Shown here: positions 5,952 to 12,334 of the stretch, piece after piece
Position numbering within the stretch: the first letter of the stretch is position 1
How the letters are laid out: each line of letters opens with the position of its first letter
Assembly: GCA_007134805.1 (NCBI GenBank)
Contig: SLKB01000217.1
Span: forward strand, 1 to 12,334
From: Paracoccaceae bacterium
Lineage (GTDB): Bacteria; Pseudomonadota; Alphaproteobacteria; Rhodobacterales; Rhodobacteraceae
Direction: 5' to 3'
Length of the DNA: 12,334 bases
The notes under the pieces: generated by a model
What the model was told of the DNA's origin: nothing
Seen by the model: the letters and a program-made list of their open reading frames with translations, nothing else
Database searches by the model: none
Position numbers and translations under genes: made by a program

Positions 5952-6162
5952 GGTTCAAACGCCGGCTCCAAGACGAAATGTCGTACCCCGTCTGAACCAT
6001 GAACCTGATCTTCTTGCAACGCCTTGTTGCCACGTGGTCGTGAAGAGAACGGCTTCGGCGTCAAATTCGCAACACTTTTGCCACATGCGCTCCGCGACCG
6101 ACCCGACAGGCGGCACAGGACGCCAGAAAACGCAATCATGTGTGCCTAAAACAACGGGTTCA
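5952..6162. repeat. Four copies of hexamer TGAACC/GGTTCA
   Basis: TGAACC occurs on the plus strand at 5993-5998 and 6000-6005, a direct repeat with a 7-bp period. It occurs on the minus strand as GGTTCA at 5952-5957 and 6157-6162. In a 325-bp region far less than one copy would be expected by chance counting both strands. Could be operator half-sites for a regulator of one or both divergent genes; the regulator is not identifiable. Confidence 0.45.
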
Positions 6163-6194
6163 GAGAGTTCAACGCGCAGCAATGCCGGTTCTGT

Positions 6195-6223
6195 TTGAAA
6201 GACCCGCCCCGAGTCGCTATCCA
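6195..6223 (+). promoter_or_regulatory. Sigma-70 promoter of the CAP lipoprotein gene
   Basis: -35 TTGAAA (6195-6200, five of six), a 17-bp spacer and -10 TATCCA (6218-6223). The predicted start near 6230 gives a leader of about 18 bases that carries the ribosome-binding site AGAAGGGA before the ATG at 6248. The nearest TGAACC/GGTTCA copy (6157-6162) lies about 33 bp upstream of the -35, an activator-type position. Confidence 0.5.
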
Positions 6224-6247
6224 GCCTCGATATTAGAAGGGAAAGAC

Positions 6248-6835
6248 ATGATGCTCCGGGCTCTGGGTTTGAAACTGATTCTTGTATTGGGGCTCGCAGC
6301 ATGCGCCGCCCCGCCTGCTCCGCAAGTTCAACTTGGCGCGGATGGGCGCCCGCTGCAGACCGTCTATCGGATCAGTCCAGTTGACGCGCCACGGGTGCGC
6401 CAGCGGATGCAGGATGGGCTGAACAGCCTACGTCAGCAGAACGGGCTTCCACCACTCACCCCGAATTCGCGCCTTGCAAGCGCGGCGGCGACTCATGCGC
6501 GCGACATGTCGTTCCAGTCGCGGCCATGGCATTGGGGGTCGGACGGGTCGAGCCCGATGCAAAGGGTCTCGCGTGCCGGCTATGACGGGATGCTGATCGG
6601 CGAGCTGATCTCGGAGACCTTCGAGAACGAGTTCGAGACGGTCAATGCCTGGATGAGCGAGCCAGAGACGCGTCAGGTGATCCTCGATCGCCGCGCCCAG
6701 GAACTGGGCGTTGGCTGGCACCAGGATTCAAACGGGAAATTGTGGTGGACTGTTGTGCTCGGGGCTCCGGGTCGCGGTGCAGACGTCGTTGCGTCAACGC
6801 CGAGTTGGGACGGTTTCGGCGGGGTCGGATTCTGA
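6248..6835 (+). CDS. CAP/SCP-domain lipoprotein
   Basis: A 195-residue exported protein. The N-terminus is a lipoprotein signal with lipobox L16-A-A-C19, so the mature protein would be anchored by lipidated Cys19, followed by a Pro-rich linker. Residues about 50-175 form a CAP domain (the SCP/PR-1/antigen 5 fold): LNSLRQQNGLPPLTPNSRLASAAATHARDM is the classic first half with H83, then HWGSDG (95-100), GELISETFE (118-126) and WMSEPETRQVILD (135-147) in place of the family's W-x-S-x2-H-R-x-N-I-L. Two usual cavity residues are altered: no ENIA-type motif, and Thr where the second His normally sits. Function of bacterial CAP proteins is mostly unknown (lipid binding or proteolysis proposed). The ATG at 6248 is set by the signal peptide and AGAAGGGA upstream; the upstream extension of the reading frame is not protein-like. 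A second ATG follows at 6251. Confidence 0.85.
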   Translation: MMLRALGLKLILVLGLAACAAPPAPQVQLGADGRPLQTVYRISPVDAPRVRQRMQDGLNSLRQQNGLPPLTPNSRLASAAATHARDMSFQSRPWHWGSDGSSPMQRVSRAGYDGMLIGELISETFENEFETVNAWMSEPETRQVILDRRAQELGVGWHQDSNGKLWWTVVLGAPGRGADVVASTPSWDGFGGVGF

Positions 6836-6974
6836 GCCGTCATGCAAGATGCGCGCAGGCAGAAGGCGGCGTGTCACACCAGTCACCCGCGTTGCGTCCG
6901 ATTCTGCCGTATCTGGTCCGATGGCCCTTGCCATACAAGTTGAGGGGTGCGTGACCCGGCACATGATTGCACGG

Positions 6975-7859
6975 TCAACTCCACGGCCCGCTCTGGACCC
7001 GGCTCACCCCGGCCTGCCCAGAGCTTTCGGCCAGCCGGACAAGCGCGGCGATCCGGTTTTCGGTATTCGGATGGGTCGAGAACAGCTTGTCGCGCTTGTG
7101 GACATGCAGCGGGTTGATGATGAACATATGTGCAGTCTGCGGGTTCCGTTCGGCGCGATCGAAGTCGATGCGCGAGGCGAACCCCTGGATCTTCTCCAGC
7201 GCCGCCGCAAGCCAGAGCGGGTTGCCGCAGATCTCGGCGCCCACGCGGTCGGCCTCGTATTCGCGCGACCGTGAAATTGCCATCTGAACTACCGCCGCGG
7301 CGAGGGGCGCGAGGATCATCACCAGAATCACTGCAATCACGTTTCCCCCTCCATTGCGCCCGCCGCGGAAGAACATCGCAAAATTCGCAAGCATCGAGAT
7401 CGCGCCCGCAAAGGTTGCGGTCACTGTCATGATCAACGTGTCGTAATTGCGGATATGCGCAAGCTCATGAGCCATGACCGCCGCAACCTCCTCGCGTGAC
7501 ATGCGCCTCAAGAGCCCGGTCGTCGCCGCCACACCGGCATTCTCCGGGTTTCGGCCCGTCGCGAACGCGTTGGGCTGGTCCTCGTCGATCACATAGACCC
7601 GTGGATGCGGCATGCCCGCGTCATCGGCGAGCCGGTGCACCATGCGCTGCAGGTCGGGATGGACCTGGCTGTTGCATTCCTGCGCGTTGTGCATCCGAAG
7701 CACGGCCTTGTCGGAATTCCAGTAGGAATAGGCGTTCATGCCCGCGGCCAGCGCCAGCGCCAGGATCAGCCCTGCTCCCCCACCGAGGAGATAGCCGATG
7801 CCCATGAAAAGCGCCGTCATCGCGGCCATCAGCATCGCTGTCTTGGCGTATCCGGTCAT
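6975..7859 (-). CDS. htpX: Zinc metalloprotease HtpX (M48B family)
   Basis: A 294-residue inner-membrane protease that degrades misfolded or damaged membrane proteins alongside FtsH. Two N-terminal transmembrane segments (about 8-25 and 28-46) precede the catalytic domain. The zinc site HELAH is at 131-135 with the third ligand E200 in SREYEADR (198-205, the ExxxD motif). Two further hydrophobic stretches (about 142-164 and 172-193) lie between. The ATG-SNEPNAFATG-type substrate strand is present as DQPNAFATG (94-102), and the C-terminal [10 protein letters not shown] (261-270) is typical. Length matches the family. GGAG lies 10 bases before the start. It is last in a long minus-strand run, but a heat-shock-type promoter in the 79-bp gap upstream suggests independent control. 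No clear terminator in the 139 bp before the convergent CAP gene. Confidence 0.96.
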   Translation of the reverse strand: MTGYAKTAMLMAAMTALFMGIGYLLGGGAGLILALALAAGMNAYSYWNSDKAVLRMHNAQECNSQVHPDLQRMVHRLADDAGMPHPRVYVIDEDQPNAFATGRNPENAGVAATTGLLRRMSREEVAAVMAHELAHIRNYDTLIMTVTATFAGAISMLANFAMFFRGGRNGGGNVIAVILVMILAPLAAAVVQMAISRSREYEADRVGAEICGNPLWLAAALEKIQGFASRIDFDRAERNPQTAHMFIINPLHVHKRDKLFSTHPNTENRIAALVRLAESSGQAGVSRVQSGPWS

Positions 7860-7897
7860 CTGTCGCGCACTCCATCAGTGATGTCTTTCGCCCGCAG

Positions 7898-7926
7898 ATA
7901 TGGGCGAGCGTCCTGGGCCTTGCAAG
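7898..7926 (-). promoter_or_regulatory. Heat-shock (RpoH/sigma-32) promoter of htpX
   Basis: On the minus strand: CTTGCAA (plus 7920-7926) - 14 bp - GCCCATAT (plus 7898-7905). The classic sigma-32 pattern is CTTGAAA - 13 to 15 bp - CCCCATNT, so matches are six of seven and seven of eight at the preferred spacing. The predicted start near 7890 leaves a leader of about 30 bases before the htpX ATG. htpX is a heat-shock gene in other proteobacteria, which supports the reading. Consensus from known families, match seen here, activity inferred. Confidence 0.6.
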
Positions 7927-7938
7927 AGTGCAGGGGCC

Positions 7939-8502
7939 TCAGTTGCCGAAACGTTCCATGCCCGCGAAATCCATGGCTTCGAGCAGCTGACGCATGATCT
8001 CGGGATCTGTCCCCTCGGCCTGCACGAGGATCTGGTTGCCGACAATTCCCTTGAAGCTCCGGTCCTCGCGCAGGAAGCGCACGCGGTTGATGCGCTCGAC
8101 CTCGCCACCCATCTGGCTGATGATCGCGGAATTTCCGAGCATCATGCCGAGCTGCGCGACCATCGGATTGTCGGCCATCAGAGAGATTTCAAAACTCTCG
8201 CCGTCGCCGCGATACTCGGCTTTCGCCATGGTGCCCCCGCCCATGAAGCCAAGAAACTGGCCGCCCTCGGTATCGACCTCTCGCATCCAGCCTTCGGGGG
8301 CTTCGGGCAGGAAACCTGCGAGCCCCTCGGCCTTCATCTCGGCTAGCAGACGCTGGGCGCGGGCAAGCTCATCCTCGGCATATTGCAGATCGCCGTCGCG
8401 GTAAGCCTCGAGCGCGGTTTCCATCGCATCAATGAAGGGATCCGCAGCCGCAGGGGGCACGATTGCAAGGGAAAGCGCGAGGGCGAGAGCAGGACGAAAC
8501 AT
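7939..8502 (-). CDS. Exported protein of unknown function
   Basis: A 187-residue protein I do not recognise. Residues 1-20 are a signal peptide (Arg3, hydrophobic core, PPAAA ending Ala-x-Ala before Asp21), so the mature protein is periplasmic. Residues 22-58 are strongly helical and charged, resembling a TPR-like helix pair (AYRDGDLQYAEDELARAQRL, 33-52), with no second repeat. The rest looks alpha/beta: GWMREVDTEGG (71-81), a Gly/Met-rich turn FMGGGTM (86-92), and hydrophobic strands around 104-110 and 153-161. No cysteine and no catalytic motif. The start at 8502 is set by GGAGG 6 bases upstream and the signal peptide; the longer frame is not protein-like. Between the kinase gene (67 bp) and htpX (79 bp); association with envelope quality control is possible but only by neighbourhood. 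Confidence 0.75.
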   Translation of the reverse strand: MFRPALALALSLAIVPPAAADPFIDAMETALEAYRDGDLQYAEDELARAQRLLAEMKAEGLAGFLPEAPEGWMREVDTEGGQFLGFMGGGTMAKAEYRGDGESFEISLMADNPMVAQLGMMLGNSAIISQMGGEVERINRVRFLREDRSFKGIVGNQILVQAEGTDPEIMRQLLEAMDFAGMERFGN

Positions 8503-8569
8503 GAAAGACCTCCGATCGAAAAGGGTTTGCAAGACCGTGCCGGAGGGCCGGGCTCTGCGCAAGCCGGAA

Positions 8570-9565
8570 TCAGGCCGCAACAAGTCCCTCGCGCGCGAAG
8601 ACACGGTGCAGATCGGCGCGGGGCCGGGCGCCCAGATGGCCGATCACTTCGGTGGCGGCAAGAACCCCCATGCGCCCCGATGTCTCAAGATCGCAGCCCG
8701 TCGCCAGCCCGAACAGAAACCCGGCTGCGAACTGGTCGCCCGCGCCCGTGGCATCGACCGGGGTCACGGCGCGCACCGGGATCTCATGGGTCCGCCCGTC
8801 CGCGATGATCTGGACGGGCCGGTCCGAGCGCGTGCAGATCACTAGCGGGCAGTCGCGCGCGGCCTGTGCAAGCGCATCATCGAGGTCATTCGCCTGATAG
8901 AGCGACATCCACTCGCGCTCGTTTCCGATCACATAATCCATGTCATATGCCACAAGCGCCCGGAAATCTGCGCGGTGGCGATCGACGCAGAACGGATCGG
9001 ACAGCGCGATGCCCGCGCGCCCCCCGGCGCCGCGACAGGCGCGCGCGGCCTTCAGGAAGGCTGCCTTCCCCTTGTCCTTGTCGAAGAGATAGCCCTCGAG
9101 GAAGACGATCTCGCTGCCGGCCATGACCTCGGCATCCACGTCCTCGGGGCCAAGCTCTGCCGAGATTCCGAGATAAGTGTTCATCGAGCGCTCGCCATCC
9201 GGCGTGACGAAGATCATGCAGCGCGAGGACGGCAATTCGCCCCCCGCCACAGGCGCATTGACATAGTCGAGGTCCATGGCGCGCGCGTCGTTCGCATAGA
9301 ACCGCCCCAGCGCATCGTCATTGACCCGCCCAACGAAGGCCGCGCGCAACCCCAGCCGGGCAGCGCCGGCGAGTGTATTGGCCACCGATCCGCCAGAGGC
9401 TTGCTCGCGCGCGCGCATCTCCGCGTAAAGCCTCTCGGCGCGGTCGCGCTCGATCAGTTGCATGATGCCTTTCTGTATGCTCATGCGATCAAGGAACCGG
9501 TCCTCGACCCGGGCGATCACATCGACAATCGCATTGCCGATCCCGGCAATCTGGTAACGTTTCAT
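8570..9565 (-). CDS. Adenosine kinase-like PfkB-family sugar/nucleoside kinase
   Basis: A 331-residue ribokinase-fold kinase. N-terminal substrate-side strand YQIAGIGNAIVD (4-15), first PfkB signature GGSVANT (58-64), ATP-side region with VIGNEREW (212-219) and the second signature DATGAGDQFAAGF (271-283), where D277 is the catalytic base and GAGD forms the anion hole. The GNAIVD start, the acidic pre-lid PDGERSMNT (122-130) and overall length fit the alphaproteobacterial adenosine kinase group, which phosphorylates adenosine to AMP for salvage; other nucleosides or sugars cannot be excluded. I chose the ATG at 9565 because it overlaps the nth stop codon as ATGA, giving a translationally coupled pair; an upstream in-frame start would lie inside nth. 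Confidence 0.85.
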   Translation of the reverse strand: MKRYQIAGIGNAIVDVIARVEDRFLDRMSIQKGIMQLIERDRAERLYAEMRAREQASGGSVANTLAGAARLGLRAAFVGRVNDDALGRFYANDARAMDLDYVNAPVAGGELPSSRCMIFVTPDGERSMNTYLGISAELGPEDVDAEVMAGSEIVFLEGYLFDKDKGKAAFLKAARACRGAGGRAGIALSDPFCVDRHRADFRALVAYDMDYVIGNEREWMSLYQANDLDDALAQAARDCPLVICTRSDRPVQIIADGRTHEIPVRAVTPVDATGAGDQFAAGFLFGLATGCDLETSGRMGVLAATEVIGHLGARPRADLHRVFAREGLVAA

Positions 9566-10206
9566 AGAGTCTTGTCCTCGAATTGGCACAGATCCCGGAT
9601 CAGACAGGTCGGGCAGGCGGGCTTGCGCGCACGACAGATGTAGCGGCCATGCAGGATCAGCCAGTGATGCGCGTGAAGCTGGTATTCGGCGGGCACATGG
9701 TCCTCGATGGCTCGCTCGACAGCGACAACATCACGGCCGGGGCAGATCCCGGTGCGGTTGCCCACGCGGAAGATATGCGTGTCCACGGCCTGTGCAGGCA
9801 GGCGCCACCACATGTTGAGCACGACATTCGCGGTCTTGCGCCCCACACCGGGCAGTGCCTGCAGGGCTGCCCGGGACGACGGCACTTCGCCGCCATATTG
9901 CTCGACCAGGATCTGGCTGAGCTTTATGACGTTGCGCGCCTTGTTGCGGTAGAGCCCGATCGTCTTGATATGGGCGATCACGCCTTCCTCGCCCAGCGCC
10001 AGCATCTTCTGTGGTGTGTCGGCAATCGCGAACAGCGGGGCGGTCGCCTTGTTCACGCCGACATCTGTCGCTTGTGCAGAAAGCGCTACGGCGACAACGA
10101 GCGTGTAGGCGTTGACGTGGTTCAACTCGCCCTCTGGTTCGGGATTGGCCGTGTGGAACCGGCCAAAGATCTCGCGGATCGTGAGGTAATCGAGCTGGCG
10201 CGCCAT
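9562..10206 (-). CDS. nth: Endonuclease III (base-excision repair DNA glycosylase/AP lyase)
   Basis: A 214-residue HhH-GPD glycosylase, normal length for Nth. It removes oxidised pyrimidines from DNA and nicks the abasic site. Helix-hairpin-helix LPGVGRKTANVVL (118-130) contains the catalytic Lys124, and the conserved Asp142 follows in VDTHIFRV (141-148). The C-terminal [4Fe-4S] site is complete: C191-x6-C198-x2-C201-x5-C207. LSAQATD (42-48) is the family's LSxQTxD. The start is the ATG at 10206; a TTG at 10221 is in frame but without a better ribosome-binding site, and neither has a clear one. The stop overlaps the kinase start, and 39 bp separate it from the upstream methyltransferase gene, so it belongs to the minus-strand run. 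Confidence 0.96.
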   Translation of the reverse strand: MARQLDYLTIREIFGRFHTANPEPEGELNHVNAYTLVVAVALSAQATDVGVNKATAPLFAIADTPQKMLALGEEGVIAHIKTIGLYRNKARNVIKLSQILVEQYGGEVPSSRAALQALPGVGRKTANVVLNMWWRLPAQAVDTHIFRVGNRTGICPGRDVVAVERAIEDHVPAEYQLHAHHWLILHGRYICRARKPACPTCLIRDLCQFEDKTL

Positions 10207-10245
10207 GGGGTGTCTATGCAATGCGGCTGCGCGCAGGGCAAGCGC

Positions 10246-11019
10246 TTATCCGCGCGCCATCGCCCGCAGGTCGAGGCTTGCGCCCGCGCGCATCAACGCG
10301 CGAACAACGGGCGTGAAATGCTCGCCATCGCCGGGATGCGCAGCGCCCTCATGGATAACCAGTGGCGGCAGCAAGATGAAGGGTGTCCGCCCGCCCTTGC
10401 GCGCCTGCACAATCACCCGGCGCGCCGGTCGGCTGGCGCGCGCGGCCAGCGGCAGGACCATGCAGGAGGCGCGGCCGTTGAGGACTGCAAGCAAGTCCGG
10501 CAGCCGCTCGGCAAGATGGATGAAGCTCACATACCCGCCATCACATGCCCGGCGCAGCGCCACATCGACCCAGACCGCGAGCGGCGTGGCCTCGCGCTGC
10601 GCGCGGTCGCGGCCTCCGTCCTGCGCGGCGGGATCATGGGGCGAGAAATAGGGCGGGTTGGCGATCACATGATCGAAACAGCGCACCCGCAAATCAGCGG
10701 GCAGCGCTTCAAGATCCGCCTCGACCACATGCAAGGCGGCTGCGTTCTGCGCGGCATTACGCCGCGCGAGTTCTGCGTATTCAGGCTGGATCTCGACGCC
10801 TTCAATCTGCAACTTCGGCACGCGCGCGGCAAGGCAGAGGCTTGCCACGCCCGCCCCGCAGCCGAGGTCCAGAATCGACTGTCCCGGCCGTGCAGGGACG
10901 CTTGCGGCGAGGAACACGGGATCCGTCGCTGCCCGATAACCCTGTCGCGGCTGCCAGGCCATGACCCGACCGCCGAGGAACGCATCCTGCGTGAGCCCGT
11001 CGCAGGGCGTGTCAGCCAT
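10246..11019 (-). CDS. TrmN6-like class I methyltransferase (tRNA1(Val) A37 N6-methyltransferase family)
   Basis: A 257-residue SAM-dependent methyltransferase. The N-terminal block FLGGRVMAWQPRQGYRAATDPVFLAA is the TrmN6/YfiC signature for substrate positioning. Motif I is DLGCGAG (51-57), the acidic SAM ligand is E76 (in GVEIQPE), and the amino-methyltransferase catalytic motif NPPY is at 121-124, which indicates transfer to an exocyclic amine of adenine. E. coli TrmN6 modifies A37 of tRNA1(Val). Here the target is inferred from the family only, and a protein or rRNA substrate remains possible. Start at the ATG at 11019, which overlaps the last 8 bases of the upstream DUF2007 gene; the alternative start at 11034 would lengthen the overlap without gain. 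Confidence 0.85.
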   Translation of the reverse strand: MADTPCDGLTQDAFLGGRVMAWQPRQGYRAATDPVFLAASVPARPGQSILDLGCGAGVASLCLAARVPKLQIEGVEIQPEYAELARRNAAQNAAALHVVEADLEALPADLRVRCFDHVIANPPYFSPHDPAAQDGGRDRAQREATPLAVWVDVALRRACDGGYVSFIHLAERLPDLLAVLNGRASCMVLPLAARASRPARRVIVQARKGGRTPFILLPPLVIHEGAAHPGDGEHFTPVVRALMRAGASLDLRAMARG

Positions 11020-11227
11020 GCAAGGGCACACCATTGTCCCGCAGGATCGACACGGCCATGAAGTGATCCTCGCGCCGGACCATCAGCCGGCGCGGCATCA
11101 TGCCCAAGGTCGATTCCAGCGTGTGCATATGGACGTCGATGTCAAACACCTCTATACCTTCCCCTTGGAGGAGGGCGGTGGCAAACGGAATGATCGTCGG
11201 ATCGGTCGTGCGCAGTAGCTCTTTCAT
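11012..11227 (-). CDS. DUF2007 small protein
   Basis: A 71-residue protein matching the DUF2007 pattern: an N-terminal ELLRTTDPTIIPFATALLQGEGI helix pair (3-25), the VFDIDVHMH strand (27-35), and the C-terminal RRLMVRREDHFMAVSIL stretch (46-62). DUF2007 is annotated as a putative signal-transducing domain resembling the regulatory sensor of PII-type or ACT-like folds; no biochemical role is established that I know of. It is first in the minus-strand run and overlaps the TrmN6-like gene by 8 bases, so tight coupling to RNA modification is suggested by position. It diverges from the polyprenyl synthase across only 47 bp. GAGGGA about 13 bases upstream is a distant ribosome-binding site. Confidence 0.85.
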   Translation of the reverse strand: MKELLRTTDPTIIPFATALLQGEGIEVFDIDVHMHTLESTLGMMPRRLMVRREDHFMAVSILRDNGVPLHG

Positions 11228-11274
11228 ACAAACACTCTATTTCCCTCTCAGACCATTTGTCGAGACGAGACGCG

Positions 11275-12285
11275 ATGACACATATGACCCAGGATATCGC
11301 GGCCGAGGCGCCGCATGAACAATTGGCGGAGTTGCTGGCAGACGACCTCGCGGCGGTCAACCAGTTGATCCGTGCCCGCATGGCATCGGAGCATGCGCCG
11401 CGTATTCCCGAAGTGACGGCGCATCTGATCGAGGCAGGAGGCAAGCGGATCCGGCCAATGCTCGTGCTCGCGACATCGCGTTTGTGCAGGTATCAGGGCG
11501 AGTTTCATCATCATCTCGCCGCTACGGTTGAATTTATCCATACTGCGACGCTATTGCACGATGATGTTGTCGATGAAAGCAGGCAGCGGCGCGGGCGGGC
11601 GACGGCGAACCTGCTTTGGGACAACAAGTCGTCGGTACTGGTGGGCGATTACCTGTTCGCACGGGCATTCCAGTTGATGGTGGAATGCGGCTCGATGCGG
11701 GTGCTCGATATCCTCGCGAATGCCTCCGCCACGATCGCAGAGGGCGAGGTTCTGCAACTGACGACGGCGCAGAATATCGCAACCACCGAAGAACAATACC
11801 TGCGCGTGATCCGCGGCAAGACGGCGGCGCTCTTCGCGGCAGCGACAGAGGCGGGCGCGGTGCTTAGCGGGGCGCCGGAAGACCATGTCGAGGCGCTGCG
11901 CGTCTATGGCGATGCGCTGGGCGTCGCGTTCCAGATCGTCGACGATTATCTCGACTACGGTGGGGCCGGCGCGGGGATCGGCAAGAACATAGGCGACGAC
12001 TTCCGGGAAGGGAAGGTCACACTGCCCGTGATTCGCGCCGTGGCTCAGGCTGATGCCGAGGAGCGCGCCTTCTGGATCCGCACGATCGGGCAGGGCAAAC
12101 AGGCCCCGGATGATCTCGACCACGCCCTGTACCTGATCGCACGCCATGGGACATTGCAGAGCACGCGCACCGAGGCCCTGCGCTGGGCAGGGGCGGCCAA
12201 GGCCGCCTTGCAGGCTGTCCCGGACGTGCCTGTGCGGCGAATGCTATCGGATCTCGCCGATTACGTGGTCGCGCGGCTCAACTGA
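11275..12285 (+). CDS. Long-chain polyprenyl diphosphate synthase (ubiquinone side chain)
   Basis: A 336-residue trans-prenyltransferase. The first aspartate-rich motif DDVVD (96-100, in LLHDDVVDESRQRRG) and second DDYLD (223-227) chelate the magnesium-diphosphate; GGKRIRP (55-61) binds isopentenyl diphosphate. The residue five positions before the first motif is Ala91, not a bulky aromatic, so chain elongation is not blocked early and a long product (C40-C50) is expected; in this group that would be the decaprenyl tail of ubiquinone-10. It resembles IspB/DdsA, and the exact chain length cannot be read here. The start is chosen as the ATG at 11275 with a weak purine-rich GAGACGAGACG upstream; a second ATG at 11284 and a TTG at 11257 are in frame. 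It diverges from DUF2007 over 47 bp, where I see no convincing promoter. Confidence 0.93.
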   Translation: MTHMTQDIAAEAPHEQLAELLADDLAAVNQLIRARMASEHAPRIPEVTAHLIEAGGKRIRPMLVLATSRLCRYQGEFHHHLAATVEFIHTATLLHDDVVDESRQRRGRATANLLWDNKSSVLVGDYLFARAFQLMVECGSMRVLDILANASATIAEGEVLQLTTAQNIATTEEQYLRVIRGKTAALFAAATEAGAVLSGAPEDHVEALRVYGDALGVAFQIVDDYLDYGGAGAGIGKNIGDDFREGKVTLPVIRAVAQADAEERAFWIRTIGQGKQAPDDLDHALYLIARHGTLQSTRTEALRWAGAAKAALQAVPDVPVRRMLSDLADYVVARLN

Positions 12286-12308
12286 GGGGACGCGAGGTCG
12301 CTGGCCAG

Positions 12309-12326
12309 CACCCACCATTGTGGGTG
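12309..12326 (+). terminator. Hairpin after the polyprenyl synthase gene
   Basis: A perfect 7-bp stem CACCCAC/GTGGGTG (12309-12315 with 12320-12326) with a 4-base loop CATT, 24 bp past the stop codon. No T run is visible (GTCTGCGC follows to the window end), so it may be a 3' stabilising hairpin or the start of another structure. Terminator role is only suggested by its place. Confidence 0.4.
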
Positions 12327-12334
12327 GTCTGCGC

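Larger units (their letters stand above)
5923..6247. other. 325-bp divergent intergenic region with regulatory signals only
   Basis: No credible gene. It separates the small exported protein (minus) from the CAP lipoprotein (plus). It holds four copies of TGAACC/GGTTCA, a promoter for the plus-strand gene, a palindrome CCACGTGG (6030-6037) next to a short hairpin GCAAC-GCCTT-GTTGC (6016-6030), and a minus-strand leader that can fold: AGACG/CGTCT (5971-5975 with 5989-5993) nested inside GGTTC/GAACC (5952-5956 with 5994-5998). Base composition is lower in GC than the neighbouring genes, as expected for regulatory DNA. Confidence 0.6.

Noticed and set aside
6836..6974. Search of the 139-bp convergent CAP/htpX gap for a terminator or small gene
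   Set aside because: Only short imperfect pairings (for example TGACC/GGTCA) without T runs, and no reading frame with a ribosome-binding site.
7889..7906. CGCCC/GGGCG inverted repeat before htpX as a terminator of the upstream gene
   Set aside because: The stem is only 5 bp with an 8-base loop, and the T-rich flank is on the wrong side for minus-strand termination. The bases are better explained by the RpoH -10.
9583..11061. A 492-codon open frame on the plus strand across nth and the TrmN6-like gene
   Set aside because: It is antisense to two genes with complete catalytic motifs. The translation has no family character; such long shadows are common in GC-rich DNA.
1..12334. CRISPR arrays, insertion sequences, prophage, toxin-antitoxin or defence genes
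   Set aside because: No regularly spaced repeats, no transposase, integrase, nuclease-helicase or small paired toxin-like genes. Every gene has a housekeeping or envelope character and similar codon use.

Overview
This is an ordinary, gene-dense, GC-rich stretch of chromosome from an alphaproteobacterium. It most likely comes from the order Rhodobacterales (Rhodobacteraceae/Paracoccaceae), judging by protein style and gene company: an alphaproteobacterial ferrochelatase with an N-terminal extension, a long-chain polyprenyl synthase of the kind that makes the ubiquinone tail, an NDUFAF5-like methyltransferase-fold protein diverging from comF, and a DUF2007 gene diverging from the prenyl synthase. 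I see no phage, IS, CRISPR, toxin-antitoxin or defence gene. No undescribed multi-gene system can honestly be claimed here. The points of interest are degenerate proteins and regulatory sites.

Layout. (1) 1-206: the 5' part of a tRNA-Leu(CAG) gene on the minus strand, with its own promoter, diverging from an NDUFA9-like atypical SDR on the plus strand (207-1196). (2) 1203-3579: a minus-strand run comF - grxC - carbon-nitrogen hydrolase - marR. The last two overlap by ATGA, and marR meets the SDR gene tail to tail with 6 bp between. (3) 3613-5645: plus strand, NDUFAF5-like protein then hemH (ferrochelatase), closed by a strong hairpin that also faces a small convergent exported protein gene (5719-5922, minus). 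(4) 5923-6247: a divergent intergenic region with four copies of the hexamer TGAACC/GGTTCA, leading to a lipoprotein with a CAP/SCP domain (6248-6835, plus). (5) 6975-11227: a six-gene minus-strand run read in the order DUF2007 - TrmN6-like methyltransferase - nth - adenosine-kinase-like PfkB kinase - exported protein of unknown function - htpX. Several junctions overlap. htpX has what looks like its own heat-shock (RpoH) promoter. (6) 11275-12285: polyprenyl diphosphate synthase on the plus strand, followed by a hairpin at the window edge.

How the genes fit together. The window is mainly housekeeping: respiration and cofactors (NDUFA9-like, NDUFAF5-like, ferrochelatase, quinone-tail synthase), redox and metabolite repair (glutaredoxin, nitrilase-superfamily amidase), nucleic-acid maintenance and modification (endonuclease III, TrmN6-like methyltransferase, tRNA-Leu), purine salvage (adenosine kinase) and envelope quality control or envelope proteins (HtpX, CAP lipoprotein, two small exported proteins). 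Functional assignments come from motifs read by eye. No database search was possible.
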